A DNA stretch of 64,000 nt from positions 1 to 64,000 of the forward strand of contig NZ_JAAATR010000005.1 of the NCBI RefSeq assembly GCF_009907385.1. Direction: 5' to 3'. This document shows, in pieces, positions 17,635 through 26,933 of this stretch. This DNA comes from Atlantibacter hermannii (GTDB lineage Bacteria; Pseudomonadota; Gammaproteobacteria; Enterobacterales; Enterobacteriaceae). The notes under the pieces are model-generated. The model was not told the DNA's origin. It saw only the letters and a program-made list of their open reading frames with translations, and made no database searches. Position numbers and translations under genes: made by a program. Numbering within the stretch: position 1 is the first letter of the stretch; the number at the start of each line of letters is the position of its first letter.

Positions 17635-19230
17635 TTATCCTCTCGCTGCCAATGCGGTAACACGATCGTAAGCGGCACCACTGCGCAGCACCTCGATAAC
17701 CCGTTGAGCGTTCGCCCTGAGATCCTCTTCGCCATGCAAACGCAGCAGCATAGCGACGTTAGCGGCAACGGCGGCCTCATGAGCGCTCTCGCCTTTACCT
17801 TGTAACAGGCGGGTCAGAATGTCACGGTTTTCTTCCGGCGTGCCGCCCAGCAGCGCGTCCTGATGATAGGGCGTCAGGCCAAAATCGTCGGCGGTCAGTT
17901 GATAGCTTTTGATTTCGCCGTTATGCAGCTCCGCCACTAAGGTCGGGGCATGCAGCGACACTTCGTCCATCCCGCCGCTGTGCACCACGGCGGCGCGCTG
18001 ATAGCCCAGTACGCGCAGGGTTTCGGCAATCGGCAGCACCAGCTCCGGGCTGTAGACGCCAATCAGCGCCAGCGGCGGGTGCGCCGGGTTAATCAGCGGC
18101 CCCAGCACGTTAAACAGGGTGCGGGTTTTCAGCTGCTGGCGGACCGGCATAGCGTGACGAAAGCCGGTGTGGTATTTCGGGGCGAACAGGAAACAAACCC
18201 CCAGTTCGTCCAGCGCCTGGCGGGACGCGTCGGCATTCATATCCAGATTGATGCCGAATGCCGCCAGCAGATCCGACGAACCGGAACGGCTCGAGACGCT
18301 GCGGTTGCCGTGTTTCGCCACTTTCATCCCGACCGCCGCCGCCACAAACGCGCTGGCTGTGGAAATGTTGATGCTGTTGCTGCCGTCGCCGCCGGTGCCG
18401 ACGATATCGGCGAACAGGTATTCCGGGCGCGGGAAGGGCGCGGCGTTTTCTAACAGCGCCGTGGCGGCCCCGGCGATCTCGTTGGGGTGCTCGCCGCGCA
18501 CTTTGATGCTGACCAGCGCTGCCGCCAGCTGTTCCGGCTTCAGCTCGCCGCGCACAATTGCGGAAAAGAGCTGGTGGCTCTCTTCGCGGCTTAGGGTCTG
18601 CGCCTGATACAGCTTATCGAGGATCGGCTGGATGGTATTTTTCTCTTCCAGCGATTTCAGCGCCCAGGCGAGGGTTTGCTCCAGCAGGCGCGCGCCCTGG
18701 CTGGTGAGAATCGATTCCGGATGGAACTGGAAGCCCACCACGCGATCCGCATCGTGTCGCACGCCCATCACCATCCCGTTAAAATGAGCGTTGATCGTCA
18801 GGCCCGCCGGGACGTTGCTGCCCACCAGTGAATGGTAGCGCGCCACCGGCAGCGGGTTTTGCAGCCCGGCGAACATCGCTTCGCCGTCGTGAGTGATGTT
18901 GGAGGCTTTACCGTGCAGGATCTCCCCGGCCTGGCCCACATAGCCGCCGTAGGCTTCGACGATCGCCTGATGCCCAAGGCAGATACCGATAATCGGCAGT
19001 TTGCCGCGCATCCGGGTCAGCAACTCCGGCATACAGCCCGCTTCTGATGGCGTGCCCGGGCCTGGCGAGAGCATCAGCACCGGGTTTTTCATGGTCGCCA
19101 GACGGTCGATTAAGGCCTGCGCCGGGACGTGGTTACGGTAAATCACCACGTTGTGCCCGCTGGCCCGCAGTTGATCGGCCAGGTTATAGGTGAATGAGTC
19201 GATATTATCGAGCAGCAGAATGTCGGCCAT
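17635..19230 (-). CDS. trpD: Fused anthranilate synthase component II / anthranilate phosphoribosyltransferase
   Basis: The N-terminal TrpG glutamine amidotransferase (about 1-195) has nucleophile Cys in GICLGHQA (about 84) and a His-Glu pair in FQFHPES, and supplies ammonia to TrpE. The C-terminal part transfers phosphoribosyl from PRPP to anthranilate ([14 protein letters not shown], about 280). It is 531 residues, the fused form typical of enterobacteria. The start overlaps the trpE stop as TGATG, ensuring equal amounts of the two synthase subunits. Confidence 0.98.
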   Translation of the reverse strand: MADILLLDNIDSFTYNLADQLRASGHNVVIYRNHVPAQALIDRLATMKNPVLMLSPGPGTPSEAGCMPELLTRMRGKLPIIGICLGHQAIVEAYGGYVGQAGEILHGKASNITHDGEAMFAGLQNPLPVARYHSLVGSNVPAGLTINAHFNGMVMGVRHDADRVVGFQFHPESILTSQGARLLEQTLAWALKSLEEKNTIQPILDKLYQAQTLSREESHQLFSAIVRGELKPEQLAAALVSIKVRGEHPNEIAGAATALLENAAPFPRPEYLFADIVGTGGDGSNSINISTASAFVAAAVGMKVAKHGNRSVSSRSGSSDLLAAFGINLDMNADASRQALDELGVCFLFAPKYHTGFRHAMPVRQQLKTRTLFNVLGPLINPAHPPLALIGVYSPELVLPIAETLRVLGYQRAAVVHSGGMDEVSLHAPTLVAELHNGEIKSYQLTADDFGLTPYHQDALLGGTPEENRDILTRLLQGKGESAHEAAVAANVAMLLRLHGEEDLRANAQRVIEVLRSGAAYDRVTALAARG

Positions 19231-20792
19231 CAGAATGTCTCCTGTGCGTGGTGTGCCGTGGCGATTGCGCGCAACACCGCGCGAGCTTTATTACGTGTTT
19301 CATCCGCTTCAGATTGCGGCACTGAGTCGAGCACCACGCCCGCGCCTGCCTGGACGGTGGCGATGCCGTCCTCGACATAGGCCGAACGAATCACAATACA
19401 GGTATCCAGATCGCCGTGGGCGGTGAAGTAGCCGACCGCGCCGCCGTAGCTGCCGCGACGCGTGCCTTCCGCTGCGGCGATAAGCTGCATGGCGCGGACT
19501 TTCGGCGCGCCGCTCAGGGTGCCCATATTCATGCAGGCGCGATAGGCGTGCAGCACATCCAGATCCTGGCGCAGTTCGCCCACTACCCGTGACACCAGAT
19601 GCATCACAAAGGAGTAGCGGTCGACTTTGGTTAAATCCGCCACGTAGCGGCTGCCCGGCGTGCAGATGCGCGCCAGATCGTTGCGGGCCAGGTCCACCAA
19701 CATCAGATGCTCGGACAGCTCTTTATGGTCGGTGCGCATTTCCAGCTCGATGCGGCTGTCCAGGTCGCGGTCCAGCGAACCGTCGGCGCGACGACCGCGC
19801 GGGCGGGTCCCGGCAATCGGGTAGATTTCGATCTGGCGTGAATCGGCGTCATATTTCAGCGAGCTTTCCGGCGACGCGCCGAACAGCGTGAAGTCGTTAT
19901 CCTGCATAAAGAACATGTACGGGCTGGGGTTACTGTTCTTTAACGTCTCATAGGCGGCCAGCGGCGACGGGCAGGGCAGCGTAAAACGGCGTGACGGCAC
20001 CACCTGAAAAATTTCCCCGGCGCGAATGGCTTTTTGCATATCGCGCACCACTGCGCCGTACTCTTCATCGCTCTGATTGCACTCGCAACGCATAGCCGGC
20101 ACGGTTTCTACCGGCAGCGGCTGAGCAGGCTGGGTCAGCTGATGTGCGATCTCGTCGATACGCTGGGCCAGGCGACGCGCCTCGCTGTCGGACGGCGCGA
20201 ACTGGCTGGTTTGAATACGCATGTGCTTTTTCTGATGATCGATAACCACCAGAGTTTCCGCCAGATAGAAGCAGTAGTCCGGGCAGCGGTTATGCTGCTC
20301 AACCGCCGGCAGCGCTTCGAAACCGGCCACCAGGTCATAGGCAAACAACCCGCCGAAGAACATGGCCTCACGCTCCTCCGCCGGGACGCTGACCAGATTT
20401 TGCAGCAGACGGAAAGTATCAAACACCGACAGCGAACACAGGCGCGCGTCTTCATCCAGCAGCGTGCTGACCGGCGGGAAGCGCAGCACGCGACCCTGGG
20501 GCAGGATGTGATTGTCGATGCCGGCAGGCAGCGCCGTATCCAGTAAATTCAGCAGCGCTGCGCCGTTAGCGGTCAGCGCGTCAATAGTGACAGTGTCACC
20601 CAGCGCGGTAATGCGCAACGCGCTGTCCACCAGCAGCAGGCTTTTTAGCGAGTCTTTGCTGTCGATATCCGCCGATTCCAGCAGCAGCGTGGCAGGGCGC
20701 GAGGCGCACAGTTGATGAAACAGCGCGGTCGGGTTATCGCGATAGGCGGCTTCGTAAGCCTGGAGTTGCAACGCGGGTTTCTGGGTTTGCAT
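19230..20792 (-). CDS. trpE: Anthranilate synthase component I
   Basis: TrpE converts chorismate to anthranilate with ammonia from TrpD and is feedback-inhibited by tryptophan. It is 520 residues from ATG 20792 (MQTQKP...), the E. coli length; the longer frame to 20876 runs back through the attenuator and is not real. The inhibitor-binding LLES motif lies near residue 40. The catalytic block runs through [26 protein letters not shown] and [10 protein letters not shown]. It is the first structural gene behind the attenuator. Confidence 0.98.
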   Translation of the reverse strand: MQTQKPALQLQAYEAAYRDNPTALFHQLCASRPATLLLESADIDSKDSLKSLLLVDSALRITALGDTVTIDALTANGAALLNLLDTALPAGIDNHILPQGRVLRFPPVSTLLDEDARLCSLSVFDTFRLLQNLVSVPAEEREAMFFGGLFAYDLVAGFEALPAVEQHNRCPDYCFYLAETLVVIDHQKKHMRIQTSQFAPSDSEARRLAQRIDEIAHQLTQPAQPLPVETVPAMRCECNQSDEEYGAVVRDMQKAIRAGEIFQVVPSRRFTLPCPSPLAAYETLKNSNPSPYMFFMQDNDFTLFGASPESSLKYDADSRQIEIYPIAGTRPRGRRADGSLDRDLDSRIELEMRTDHKELSEHLMLVDLARNDLARICTPGSRYVADLTKVDRYSFVMHLVSRVVGELRQDLDVLHAYRACMNMGTLSGAPKVRAMQLIAAAEGTRRGSYGGAVGYFTAHGDLDTCIVIRSAYVEDGIATVQAGAGVVLDSVPQSEADETRNKARAVLRAIATAHHAQETF

Positions 20793-20814
20793 ATCGGTTC
20801 TCATTATTCTGTTC

Positions 20815-20842
20815 AAAAAAAAGCCCGCTTGATGGCGGGCCG
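20815..20842 (-). terminator. trp attenuator terminator hairpin
   Basis: On the minus strand GCCCGC-CATCAA-GCGGGC is followed by eight T. It lies between the trpL stop and trpE and forms when leader translation is not stalled at the Trp codons, ending transcription. Confidence 0.92.
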
Positions 20843-20885
20843 GGTATCTGGTGTGCGTGACGCACAGTGGATTCACTGCCCTGAG

Positions 20886-20930
20886 TCAGGAAGTGCGCCA
20901 CCAGCGGTTAACAATCATGTTTACTTTCAT
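20886..20930 (-). CDS. trpL: trp operon leader peptide TrpL
   Basis: A 14-residue leader, MKVNMIVNRWWRTS, with tandem Trp codons (TGG TGG) just before its end. Ribosome stalling here under tryptophan starvation lets the antiterminator form and the operon be read. The WWRTS ending is the same as in E. coli and Salmonella, while the first eight residues differ, as expected for a peptide selected only for its Trp codons. Confidence 0.93.
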   Translation of the reverse strand: MKVNMIVNRWWRTS

Positions 20931-20958
20931 CTTCAGATACCTGTCTTGTGTGAACTTG

Positions 20959-20994
20959 CGTACTAGTTAACTAGTTCGTGCATTTAATGTCAAC
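20959..20994 (-). promoter_or_regulatory. trp promoter and TrpR operator
   Basis: On the minus strand, TTGACA (20994-20989) and TTAACT (20970-20965) are separated by 18 bases. The -10 lies inside the palindromic operator CGAACTAGTTAACTAGTACG, the same as the E. coli trpO core. TrpR bound to tryptophan would block RNA polymerase here. Confidence 0.95.
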
Positions 20995-21068
20995 CCCGAT
21001 TTTAGAAAATCATCAGGAATCGTTATGATAGACTCCCGAATGCTATGCCACACGTGTTGGAGCTGTTT

Positions 21069-21950
21069 TTGAACCCATCTTCGAATGCTGTGATTTATGA
21101 TTTACACAGCCATACGGTCGCCTCCGATGGCGCGCTCACGCCAGAACAACTGGTGCATCGCGCCGTTGAAATGGGCGTGACTGCCCTCGCCATTACCGAT
21201 CACGATTCCACCGCAGGCTTGCCCGCCGCGCATCGGGAAATCGCCCGACAACAACTGCCGTTGCAACTGATCAACGGTACGGAAATTTCCACGCTGTGGG
21301 AAAATCATGAGATCCATATCGTCGGGTTGGGTATCGATATTACGCATCCGGCGTTAATTGAATTCCTGGGTGAACAGCACGCCCGCCGCAACCGCCGGGC
21401 TGAAATGATCGCCGAGCGGCTGGAAAAGGCGCGCATCCCTGGCGCGTGGGAAGGGGCGCTGCGTCTGGCTGACGGCGGGACGGTCACCCGCGGCCATTTT
21501 GCTAAATTTTTGATTGAAGACGGGCGCGCCAGTTCGATGGCTGACGTGTTTAAACACTATTTAGCGCGCGGGAAAACCGGTTATGTGCCGCCGCAGTGGT
21601 GTACAATAAAACAAGCTATTGATGTGATTCACCATTCTGGCGGTCTGGCGGTAGTCGCCCACCCAGGACGTTACCGGCTGTCGGCGAAGTGGCTCAGGCG
21701 TTTGCTGGGGCATTTTGCCGAACAGGGCGGCGACGCGATGGAAGTGGCGCAGTGCCAGCAAGCGCCCGACGAGCGGGCAAAGCTTGCCGCTTACGCAACC
21801 CAATTCGGACTGTTGGCGTCACAGGGATCGGATTTTCATCAGCCTTGCCCGTGGATCGAGCTGGGCCGCAAACTCTGGCTTCCCGACGGCCTGAGGCCTG
21901 TCTGGCAGCGCTGGGACGCGCCAGAATTGAGTAAAGAGAGGGCAGTATGA
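21069..21950 (+). CDS. rnm: RNase AM, PHP-domain 5'-3' exoribonuclease
   Basis: Formerly YciV. A PHP-family metal-dependent enzyme, shown in E. coli to trim the 5' ends of rRNAs and to hydrolyse 3',5'-nucleotide bisphosphates. Metal-binding motifs are visible: DLHSHT.ASDG (about 10-20), ITDHDS (about 43), a central HHSGG/HPGR pair and C-terminal GSDFHQP. TTG 21069 is chosen because it gives 293 residues, the E. coli length, and has GGAG seven bases upstream; ATG 21045 adds eight residues. The stop overlaps yciO by four bases. Confidence 0.93.
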   Translation: MNPSSNAVIYDLHSHTVASDGALTPEQLVHRAVEMGVTALAITDHDSTAGLPAAHREIARQQLPLQLINGTEISTLWENHEIHIVGLGIDITHPALIEFLGEQHARRNRRAEMIAERLEKARIPGAWEGALRLADGGTVTRGHFAKFLIEDGRASSMADVFKHYLARGKTGYVPPQWCTIKQAIDVIHHSGGLAVVAHPGRYRLSAKWLRRLLGHFAEQGGDAMEVAQCQQAPDERAKLAAYATQFGLLASQGSDFHQPCPWIELGRKLWLPDGLRPVWQRWDAPELSKERAV

Positions 21951-22567
21951 GTCAGTTTTTTTATATTCATCCGGATAATCCGCAACCGCGGCTGATCAAT
22001 CAGGCCGTGGACATTGTGCGCAAAGGCGGGGTGATTGTTTACCCGACCGATTCCGGCTATGCGCTGGGCTGTAAGCTGGAAGATAAGGGCGCGATGGAAC
22101 GCATCTGCCGGATCCGTCAGTTGCCGAACGGCCACAACTTTACGTTGATGTGCCGGGACTTATCGGAACTGTCGACCTATGCGTTTGTCGATAACGTGGC
22201 GTTTCGCCTGATCAAAAATAACACGCCAGGCAACTACACCTTCATCCTCAAGGGCACTAAAGACGTGCCGCGCCGTTTGTTGCAGGAAAAACGTAAAACC
22301 ATCGGCCTGCGCGTGCCGTCGAACCCGATTGCGCTGGCCCTGCTGGAAACGTTGAACGAGCCAATGCTGTCAACCTCGTTGATGCTGCCGGGCAGCGAAT
22401 TTACTGAATCCGATCCGGAAGAGATCAAAGACCGGCTGGAGAAAGTGGTCGATTTAATTATTCACGGCGGCTACCTGGGGCAGCAGCCCACCACGGTCAT
22501 TGATTTAACCGACGATTCGCCGGTGGTGGTGCGTGAAGGGGTTGGCGACGTTAAGCCTTTCCTGTAA
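21947..22567 (+). CDS. yciO: YciO, TsaC/YrdC/Sua5 family protein
   Basis: A 206-residue protein of the YrdC fold that binds RNA and nucleotides; its paralogue TsaC makes threonylcarbamoyl-AMP for tRNA t6A, but the exact role of YciO is unsettled. Conserved motifs are VIVYPTDSGYALGC (about 28-41) and KRKTIGLRVP (about 107). It overlaps rnm by ATGA and is evidently co-transcribed. E. coli yciQ, normally next, is absent. Confidence 0.93.
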   Translation: MSQFFYIHPDNPQPRLINQAVDIVRKGGVIVYPTDSGYALGCKLEDKGAMERICRIRQLPNGHNFTLMCRDLSELSTYAFVDNVAFRLIKNNTPGNYTFILKGTKDVPRRLLQEKRKTIGLRVPSNPIALALLETLNEPMLSTSLMLPGSEFTESDPEEIKDRLEKVVDLIIHGGYLGQQPTTVIDLTDDSPVVVREGVGDVKPFL

Positions 22568-22580
22568 TGCCCTGAGCCGC

Positions 22581-22621
22581 TATACTACGCGGCCTTAAAG
22601 GCGGCGGGTCACTGCCGCCTT
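22581..22621 (+). promoter_or_regulatory. rluB promoter -10 and leader hairpin
   Basis: TATACT at 22581-22586 is a strong -10 candidate. The stem AAGGCGGC/GCCGCCTT (22598-22605 with 22614-22621) would lie at the very 5' end of the resulting transcript, 43 bases before the rluB start codon. It could also act as a weak terminator for yciO. Confidence 0.45.
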
Positions 22622-22663
22622 CCCCATTCGACGCCTGGGAAGGCGACATCGTAAGGAAGCTCT

Positions 22664-23548
22664 ATGAGCGAGAAGCTACAAAAAGTACTGGCCCGCGCCG
22701 GTCACGGTTCGCGCCGCGAACTCGAAACCATGATCTCCGCCGGTCGCGTCAGCGTTGATGGCAAAATTGCCACCCTGGGCGATCGCGTTGAGGTTAACAG
22801 CGCGCTGAAAATTCGTATCGATGGCCATCTGATTTCGATTAAAGAATCCGCCGAGCAGATTTGCCGGGTGCTGGCGTATTACAAGCCGGAAGGCGAACTG
22901 TGCACCCGTAACGATCCGGAAGGCCGCCCGACGGTGTTTGACCGCTTGCCGAAACTGCGTGGCGCGCGCTGGATTGCGGTTGGTCGTCTGGACGTCAATA
23001 CCTGTGGCCTGCTGTTGTTTACCACCGACGGTGAACTGGCTAACCGCCTGATGCACCCGAGCCGTGAAGTGGAGCGTGAATACGCGGTGCGCGTGTTTGG
23101 TCAGGTTGAAGACAGCAAAATTAACGACCTGGCGCGCGGCGTCCAGCTCGAAGATGGCCCGGCGGCGTTTAAAACCATTAAATTCACCGGCGGCGAAGGC
23201 ATCAACCAGTGGTATAACGTCACCCTGACCGAAGGGCGCAACCGTGAAGTGCGTCGTTTATGGGAAGCGGTAGGCGTGCAGGTGAGCCGTCTGATCCGCG
23301 TGCGCTACGGCGATATCCCGCTGCCGAAAGGCCTGCCGCGCGGCGGCTATACCGAGCTGGATTTAGCGCAAACCAACTATCTGCGTGAGCTGGTGGGCCT
23401 GCCTGCTGAAACCAGCAGCAAAGTGGCGGTGGAGAAAGATCGTCGTCGTATGAAGGCGAACCAGATCCGTCGTGCGGTGAAGCGTCACGGCCAGACTACC
23501 GCGCGTCGCAGCAGCGGCCCGGCGGTGAAGAAAACCCGCGAAAGATAA
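22664..23548 (+). CDS. rluB: 23S rRNA pseudouridine(2605) synthase
   Basis: RluB converts U2605 of 23S rRNA to pseudouridine. It is 294 residues: an N-terminal S4 RNA-binding domain (about 2-60, [16 protein letters not shown]), then the RsuA-family catalytic domain with the catalytic Asp in [11 protein letters not shown] (about 110), and a very basic C-terminal tail ([19 protein letters not shown]). It has a good AAGGAAG ribosome-binding site and is followed by a shared terminator. Confidence 0.96.
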   Translation: MSEKLQKVLARAGHGSRRELETMISAGRVSVDGKIATLGDRVEVNSALKIRIDGHLISIKESAEQICRVLAYYKPEGELCTRNDPEGRPTVFDRLPKLRGARWIAVGRLDVNTCGLLLFTTDGELANRLMHPSREVEREYAVRVFGQVEDSKINDLARGVQLEDGPAAFKTIKFTGGEGINQWYNVTLTEGRNREVRRLWEAVGVQVSRLIRVRYGDIPLPKGLPRGGYTELDLAQTNYLRELVGLPAETSSKVAVEKDRRRMKANQIRRAVKRHGQTTARRSSGPAVKKTRER

Positions 23549-23559
23549 TCGATTTACTA

Positions 23560-23589
23560 AACAAAGGTCGCGAAATGCGACCTTTTTTA
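23560..23589. terminator. Terminator between rluB and btuR
   Basis: AAAGGTCGC pairs with GCGACCTTT (23563-23571 with 23577-23585), followed by TTTAT. It separates the convergent genes rluB and btuR; the left side is less A-rich, so it mainly serves rluB. Confidence 0.8.
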
Positions 23590-23599
23590 TGCCTGGCGA

Positions 23600-24190
23600 T
23601 CAGTAATCAATGCCCATCTGGGCCTTTACGCCCGCGTCAAACGCGTGTTTCACCGGACGTAACTCGCTTACCGTATCGGCAATCTCCAGAATATCGCGAT
23701 GGCAGCCGCGTCCGGTAATAATCACCGTTTGCTGTTCCGGACGATGATTTAACGCCTCCAGCACCACCTCCAGAGGCAGATAGTCATAGGCCACCATATA
23801 GGTCAGCTCATCCAGCACCACCAAATCCAGCGATGCATCGCGCAGCATTCGCTCGGCGTGCTGCCAGGCAGAGAGGCAGGCAGCAGTATCGGACTCACGG
23901 TTTTGCGTCTCCCAGGTAAACCCGGTAGCCATGGTCTGGAATTCTACGCCGTGCGGCTCCAGCAGGTTACGCTCGCCGTTGGGCCAGGTGCCTTTAATGA
24001 ACTGCACCACGCCGGCTTTTTTACCGTGGCCCACGGCGCGGGTGACGGTGCCGAAAGCGGCGGTGGTTTTGCCTTTGCCGTTGCCGGTAAACACCATCAG
24101 TATGCCGCGCTCTTCCTGAGCGCTGGCGATGCGGGCATCCACTTTCTCTTTAACACGCTGCTGGCGCTGCTGGTAACGATCGTCGCTCAT
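23600..24190 (-). CDS. btuR: Cob(I)yrinic acid a,c-diamide adenosyltransferase
   Basis: Also called CobO or CobA. It transfers the adenosyl group of ATP to cob(I)alamin to form the active coenzyme B12. It is 196 residues with the P-loop GNGKGKTTAAFG (about 36-47) and the family motif LDLVVLDELTYMVAYDYL (about 120-137). It overlaps the yciK stop by four bases, so the two are co-expressed. Confidence 0.96.
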   Translation of the reverse strand: MSDDRYQQRQQRVKEKVDARIASAQEERGILMVFTGNGKGKTTAAFGTVTRAVGHGKKAGVVQFIKGTWPNGERNLLEPHGVEFQTMATGFTWETQNRESDTAACLSAWQHAERMLRDASLDLVVLDELTYMVAYDYLPLEVVLEALNHRPEQQTVIITGRGCHRDILEIADTVSELRPVKHAFDAGVKAQMGIDY

Positions 24191-24948
24191 TCAGAAATTC
24201 CTGGTTTTCGGTTGGGTTGGGCATCAAAGGTCATGCCGGTTTTGCGACGGCTGTCGTCGCCCATCAGCCACAAATAGAGCGGCATTAAATCGCGCGGTGT
24301 CTTGAGTTTATTGGGGTCTTCCGAAGGGAATGCACTGGCGCGCATCGCGGTGCGGGTGCCGCCGGGATTAATGCAGTTTACCCGCAGATTACGATGAACA
24401 TATTCTTCCGCCAGCACCTGCATCATGCCCTCGGTAGCAAATTTCGACACCGCGTAAGCACCCCAGCCAGCGCGCCCCTGGCGGCCCACGCTTGAGGAGG
24501 TGAACACCAGCGAGCCCGAATCGGATTTCAGCAGCAGCGGGATCAACGCCTGGGTCAGAAAGAAGGTGGCATTCACGTTCACCTGCATCACGTCCAGCCA
24601 GCTCTCCGGCGTTTGTTCGATCATCGGGCGCACTTCGCCGAGCGCGCCCGCGTTGTGCAATACGCCGTCGAGCCGGGGAACCTCGGCGGCGATGTGATTC
24701 GCCAGCTCCTGGCATTGCTGTGGCGTGGCGCTGGAATAATCCAGCGTGAACCAGCGGGGCAGCGAATAACCTTGCTGATGGATCGCCTGCGCGACATCGC
24801 GCAGTTTTTGCTCGTTGCGGCCCAGCAGGACCACGTCGGCGCCGTATTGGGCATAGGTCATCGCCGCTTCGCGGCCAATGCCGTCGCTGGCGCCGGTGAC
24901 AAGAATTATGCGCTTTTGCAGCAAATCGCGTTGGGGTTGATAGTGCAC
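24187..24948 (-). CDS. yciK: Short-chain dehydrogenase YciK
   Basis: A classical SDR oxidoreductase of unknown substrate. Features are the cofactor-binding TGASDGIGREA (about 19-29), the NAG motif (HNAGALG, about 99) and the catalytic Tyr-x3-Lys in YAVSKFA (about 164-170). It is 253 residues. It is coupled to btuR by an overlapping ATGA, an arrangement conserved in enterobacteria. Confidence 0.95.
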   Translation of the reverse strand: MHYQPQRDLLQKRIILVTGASDGIGREAAMTYAQYGADVVLLGRNEQKLRDVAQAIHQQGYSLPRWFTLDYSSATPQQCQELANHIAAEVPRLDGVLHNAGALGEVRPMIEQTPESWLDVMQVNVNATFFLTQALIPLLLKSDSGSLVFTSSSVGRQGRAGWGAYAVSKFATEGMMQVLAEEYVHRNLRVNCINPGGTRTAMRASAFPSEDPNKLKTPRDLMPLYLWLMGDDSRRKTGMTFDAQPNRKPGISE

Positions 24949-25197
24949 AAATCACTCCTGAGCGGGCAGTTAGCGTGCGAAACAGTCTTTTCACAGAGAT
25001 TTAACGTGTTATGCCTGATTCCGCCCGCTATTTCAATCGGTCATCCGCCTCGTTAGCCGCAAGTTAACATTTTGAAATACTTCATCATGGTGGAAAATTA
25101 CGGGATAGATTCCACGATAAACATGTCATACGAGACTGATTGCGCGTGAGTCGGTACACTGAAGCTAACTTTTGGACGTGATATCAAGGCGGATGTT

Positions 25198-26247
25198 GTG
25201 GATCTACTTTCTGAATATGGGTTGTTTTTAGCCAAAATCGCCACGGTTGTGATCGCGATTGCGATTGTTGCAGCCATTATCGTCAATGTTGCCCAGCGCA
25301 GGAAACAGCAGCGCGGGGAACTGCGCGTGACCCGTTTGAGCGAGCAATATAAAGAAATGCAGGAAGAGATGGCGGTATCGCTGCTCGATCCCCATCAGCA
25401 AAAACTGTGGCATAAAACGCAGAAGAAAAAGCACAAGCAGGAAGCCAAAGCGGCAAAAGCGCTGGCGAAGCAGGGTAAACCGGCAGCGGATGGCCGCGCC
25501 AGGCTGTACGTGATCGATTTTAAAGGCAGTATGGACGCTCATGAGGTGTCGTCGCTGCGTGAAGAGGTGACGGCGGTGCTGGCGGTCGCGACACCGCAGG
25601 ATGAGGTGCTGGTGCGCCTCGAAAGCCCTGGCGGCGTGGTGCACGGTTATGGTCTGGCCGCCTCGCAGCTCCAGCGCCTGCGCGAGCGCGGCATTCCGTT
25701 AACGGTGGCGGTGGATAAAGTGGCGGCCAGCGGAGGTTACATGATGGCCTGCGTCGCCAGCCATATCGTGGCGGCGCCGTTTGCCATTGTTGGTTCGATC
25801 GGCGTAGTGGCGCAGATCCCTAACTTTAACCGGCTGCTCAAACGCAATGATATCGACGTGGAACTGCACACTGCCGGGCAATATAAGCGTACCCTGACGC
25901 TGTTTGGTGAAAACACCGAGGAAGGGCGCGAGAAGTTCCGCGAAGATCTCAACGACACCCATCTGCTGTTCAAAAGCTTTGTTAAAGAGATGCGTCCCAG
26001 CCTGAATATTGACGAGGTGGCGACCGGTGAACACTGGTACGGCGTTCAGGCGAAAGAGAAAGGTCTGGTTGACGCTATCAGCACCAGCGACGATTTGATT
26101 CTGGAAAAAATGCAGCAGCGTGACGTAGTCGGCGTGCGCTATCTGCGCCGTAAAAAAATGATGGACCGTTTTACCGGCAGCGCGGCGGAAAGTGCCGATC
26201 GTCTGTTGATGCGCTGGTGGCAGCGCGGCGAAAAACCGCTGCTGTAA
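25198..26247 (+). CDS. sohB: Inner-membrane peptidase SohB
   Basis: An S49-family serine protease (signal-peptide-peptidase-like) anchored by one N-terminal membrane helix (about 7-31). Its overexpression suppresses degP loss in E. coli. The catalytic Ser lies in KVAASGGYMMACV (about 178) and the Lys in GQYKRTLTL (about 230). A charged, Lys-rich linker at about 75-95 is typical. GTG 25198 follows AAGG by eight bases and gives 349 residues, the usual length. Confidence 0.95.
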   Translation: MDLLSEYGLFLAKIATVVIAIAIVAAIIVNVAQRRKQQRGELRVTRLSEQYKEMQEEMAVSLLDPHQQKLWHKTQKKKHKQEAKAAKALAKQGKPAADGRARLYVIDFKGSMDAHEVSSLREEVTAVLAVATPQDEVLVRLESPGGVVHGYGLAASQLQRLRERGIPLTVAVDKVAASGGYMMACVASHIVAAPFAIVGSIGVVAQIPNFNRLLKRNDIDVELHTAGQYKRTLTLFGENTEEGREKFREDLNDTHLLFKSFVKEMRPSLNIDEVATGEHWYGVQAKEKGLVDAISTSDDLILEKMQQRDVVGVRYLRRKKMMDRFTGSAAESADRLLMRWWQRGEKPLL

Positions 26248-26257
26248 TCAACAAACC

Positions 26258-26284
26258 AAAAAGAGGCCATCCGGCCTCTTTTTT
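26258..26284. terminator. Bidirectional terminator between sohB and yciN
   Basis: The stem AGAGGCC-ATCC-GGCCTCT (26262-26279) has A-rich left and T6 right flanks, and lies between convergent genes. It slightly overlaps the yciN stop codon. Confidence 0.9.
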
Positions 26285-26534
26285 AATCCTGCAAACGGTA
26301 CTTTTCAGACAGTTCGTGGGCGAGGTATTTAAACATGTTGAAGACCGCCGTGCTTTTCGGCGTCGGCAGGCCTTGCTCGTCCAGGAAGTATTCGCCTCTG
26401 AAGACCAGCACGCCGTTTTTCTGCTCGACGTCGGTGGCAATGATGCCTGCGATGTAATCTTCATGTTCGACAATTAATGCATTGGCTTTTTCAAGCAGTG
26501 TTTTTTTGTCTATTGGTTGAATCGTCTGTTGCAT
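26283..26534 (-). CDS. yciN: DUF2498 protein YciN
   Basis: An 83-residue cytoplasmic protein of unknown function, the E. coli length, with the conserved block [19 protein letters not shown] and [17 protein letters not shown] at the C-terminus. It is divergently oriented to topA across a 400-base gap. Confidence 0.92.
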   Translation of the reverse strand: MQQTIQPIDKKTLLEKANALIVEHEDYIAGIIATDVEQKNGVLVFRGEYFLDEQGLPTPKSTAVFNMFKYLAHELSEKYRLQD

Positions 26535-26933
26535 AATTTACTCCTTCAAAACTGCGCGTAGTGTACGCCGCGCCTGACATAAGGTGCAAATTTTCCCGGA
26601 ATGAGATTGTGGATTTATCCGCACTGACAAATTGGCGCTCAGTAGCAAGGCATGCTAATAAAGTTGCGTAACGAATTTTATCAGGTAGAGTGTGACGCTT
26701 TCGCAAATCTGGCAACAGAATTGCTTGACATTCGACCAGACTTTCGTCGTGCTGTGTCGTCATGGCGCGAAAAACCTGCTTTCTCAGGGATCGGAAAAGT
26801 GCGTTCCGTCGCACCGGTAAATGAAGCAGGGTTGAATTCCTTTACGGCTATCGCAATATATCCTGGCGTATGGCCCGATAAAGTGAGTTATCGTGCGACG
26901 TCATTTGGAAGAATCAACCAGGTAAAGGTGAAT
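26535..26933. promoter_or_regulatory. yciN-topA divergent control region
   Basis: About 400 bases hold no recognisable gene. The topA frame happens to remain open upstream to 26652, but conservation and the ribosome-binding site start at 26934. In E. coli this interval carries several topA promoters, including a heat-shock and a supercoiling-sensitive one. I see no single unmistakable promoter box here. Confidence 0.5.
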
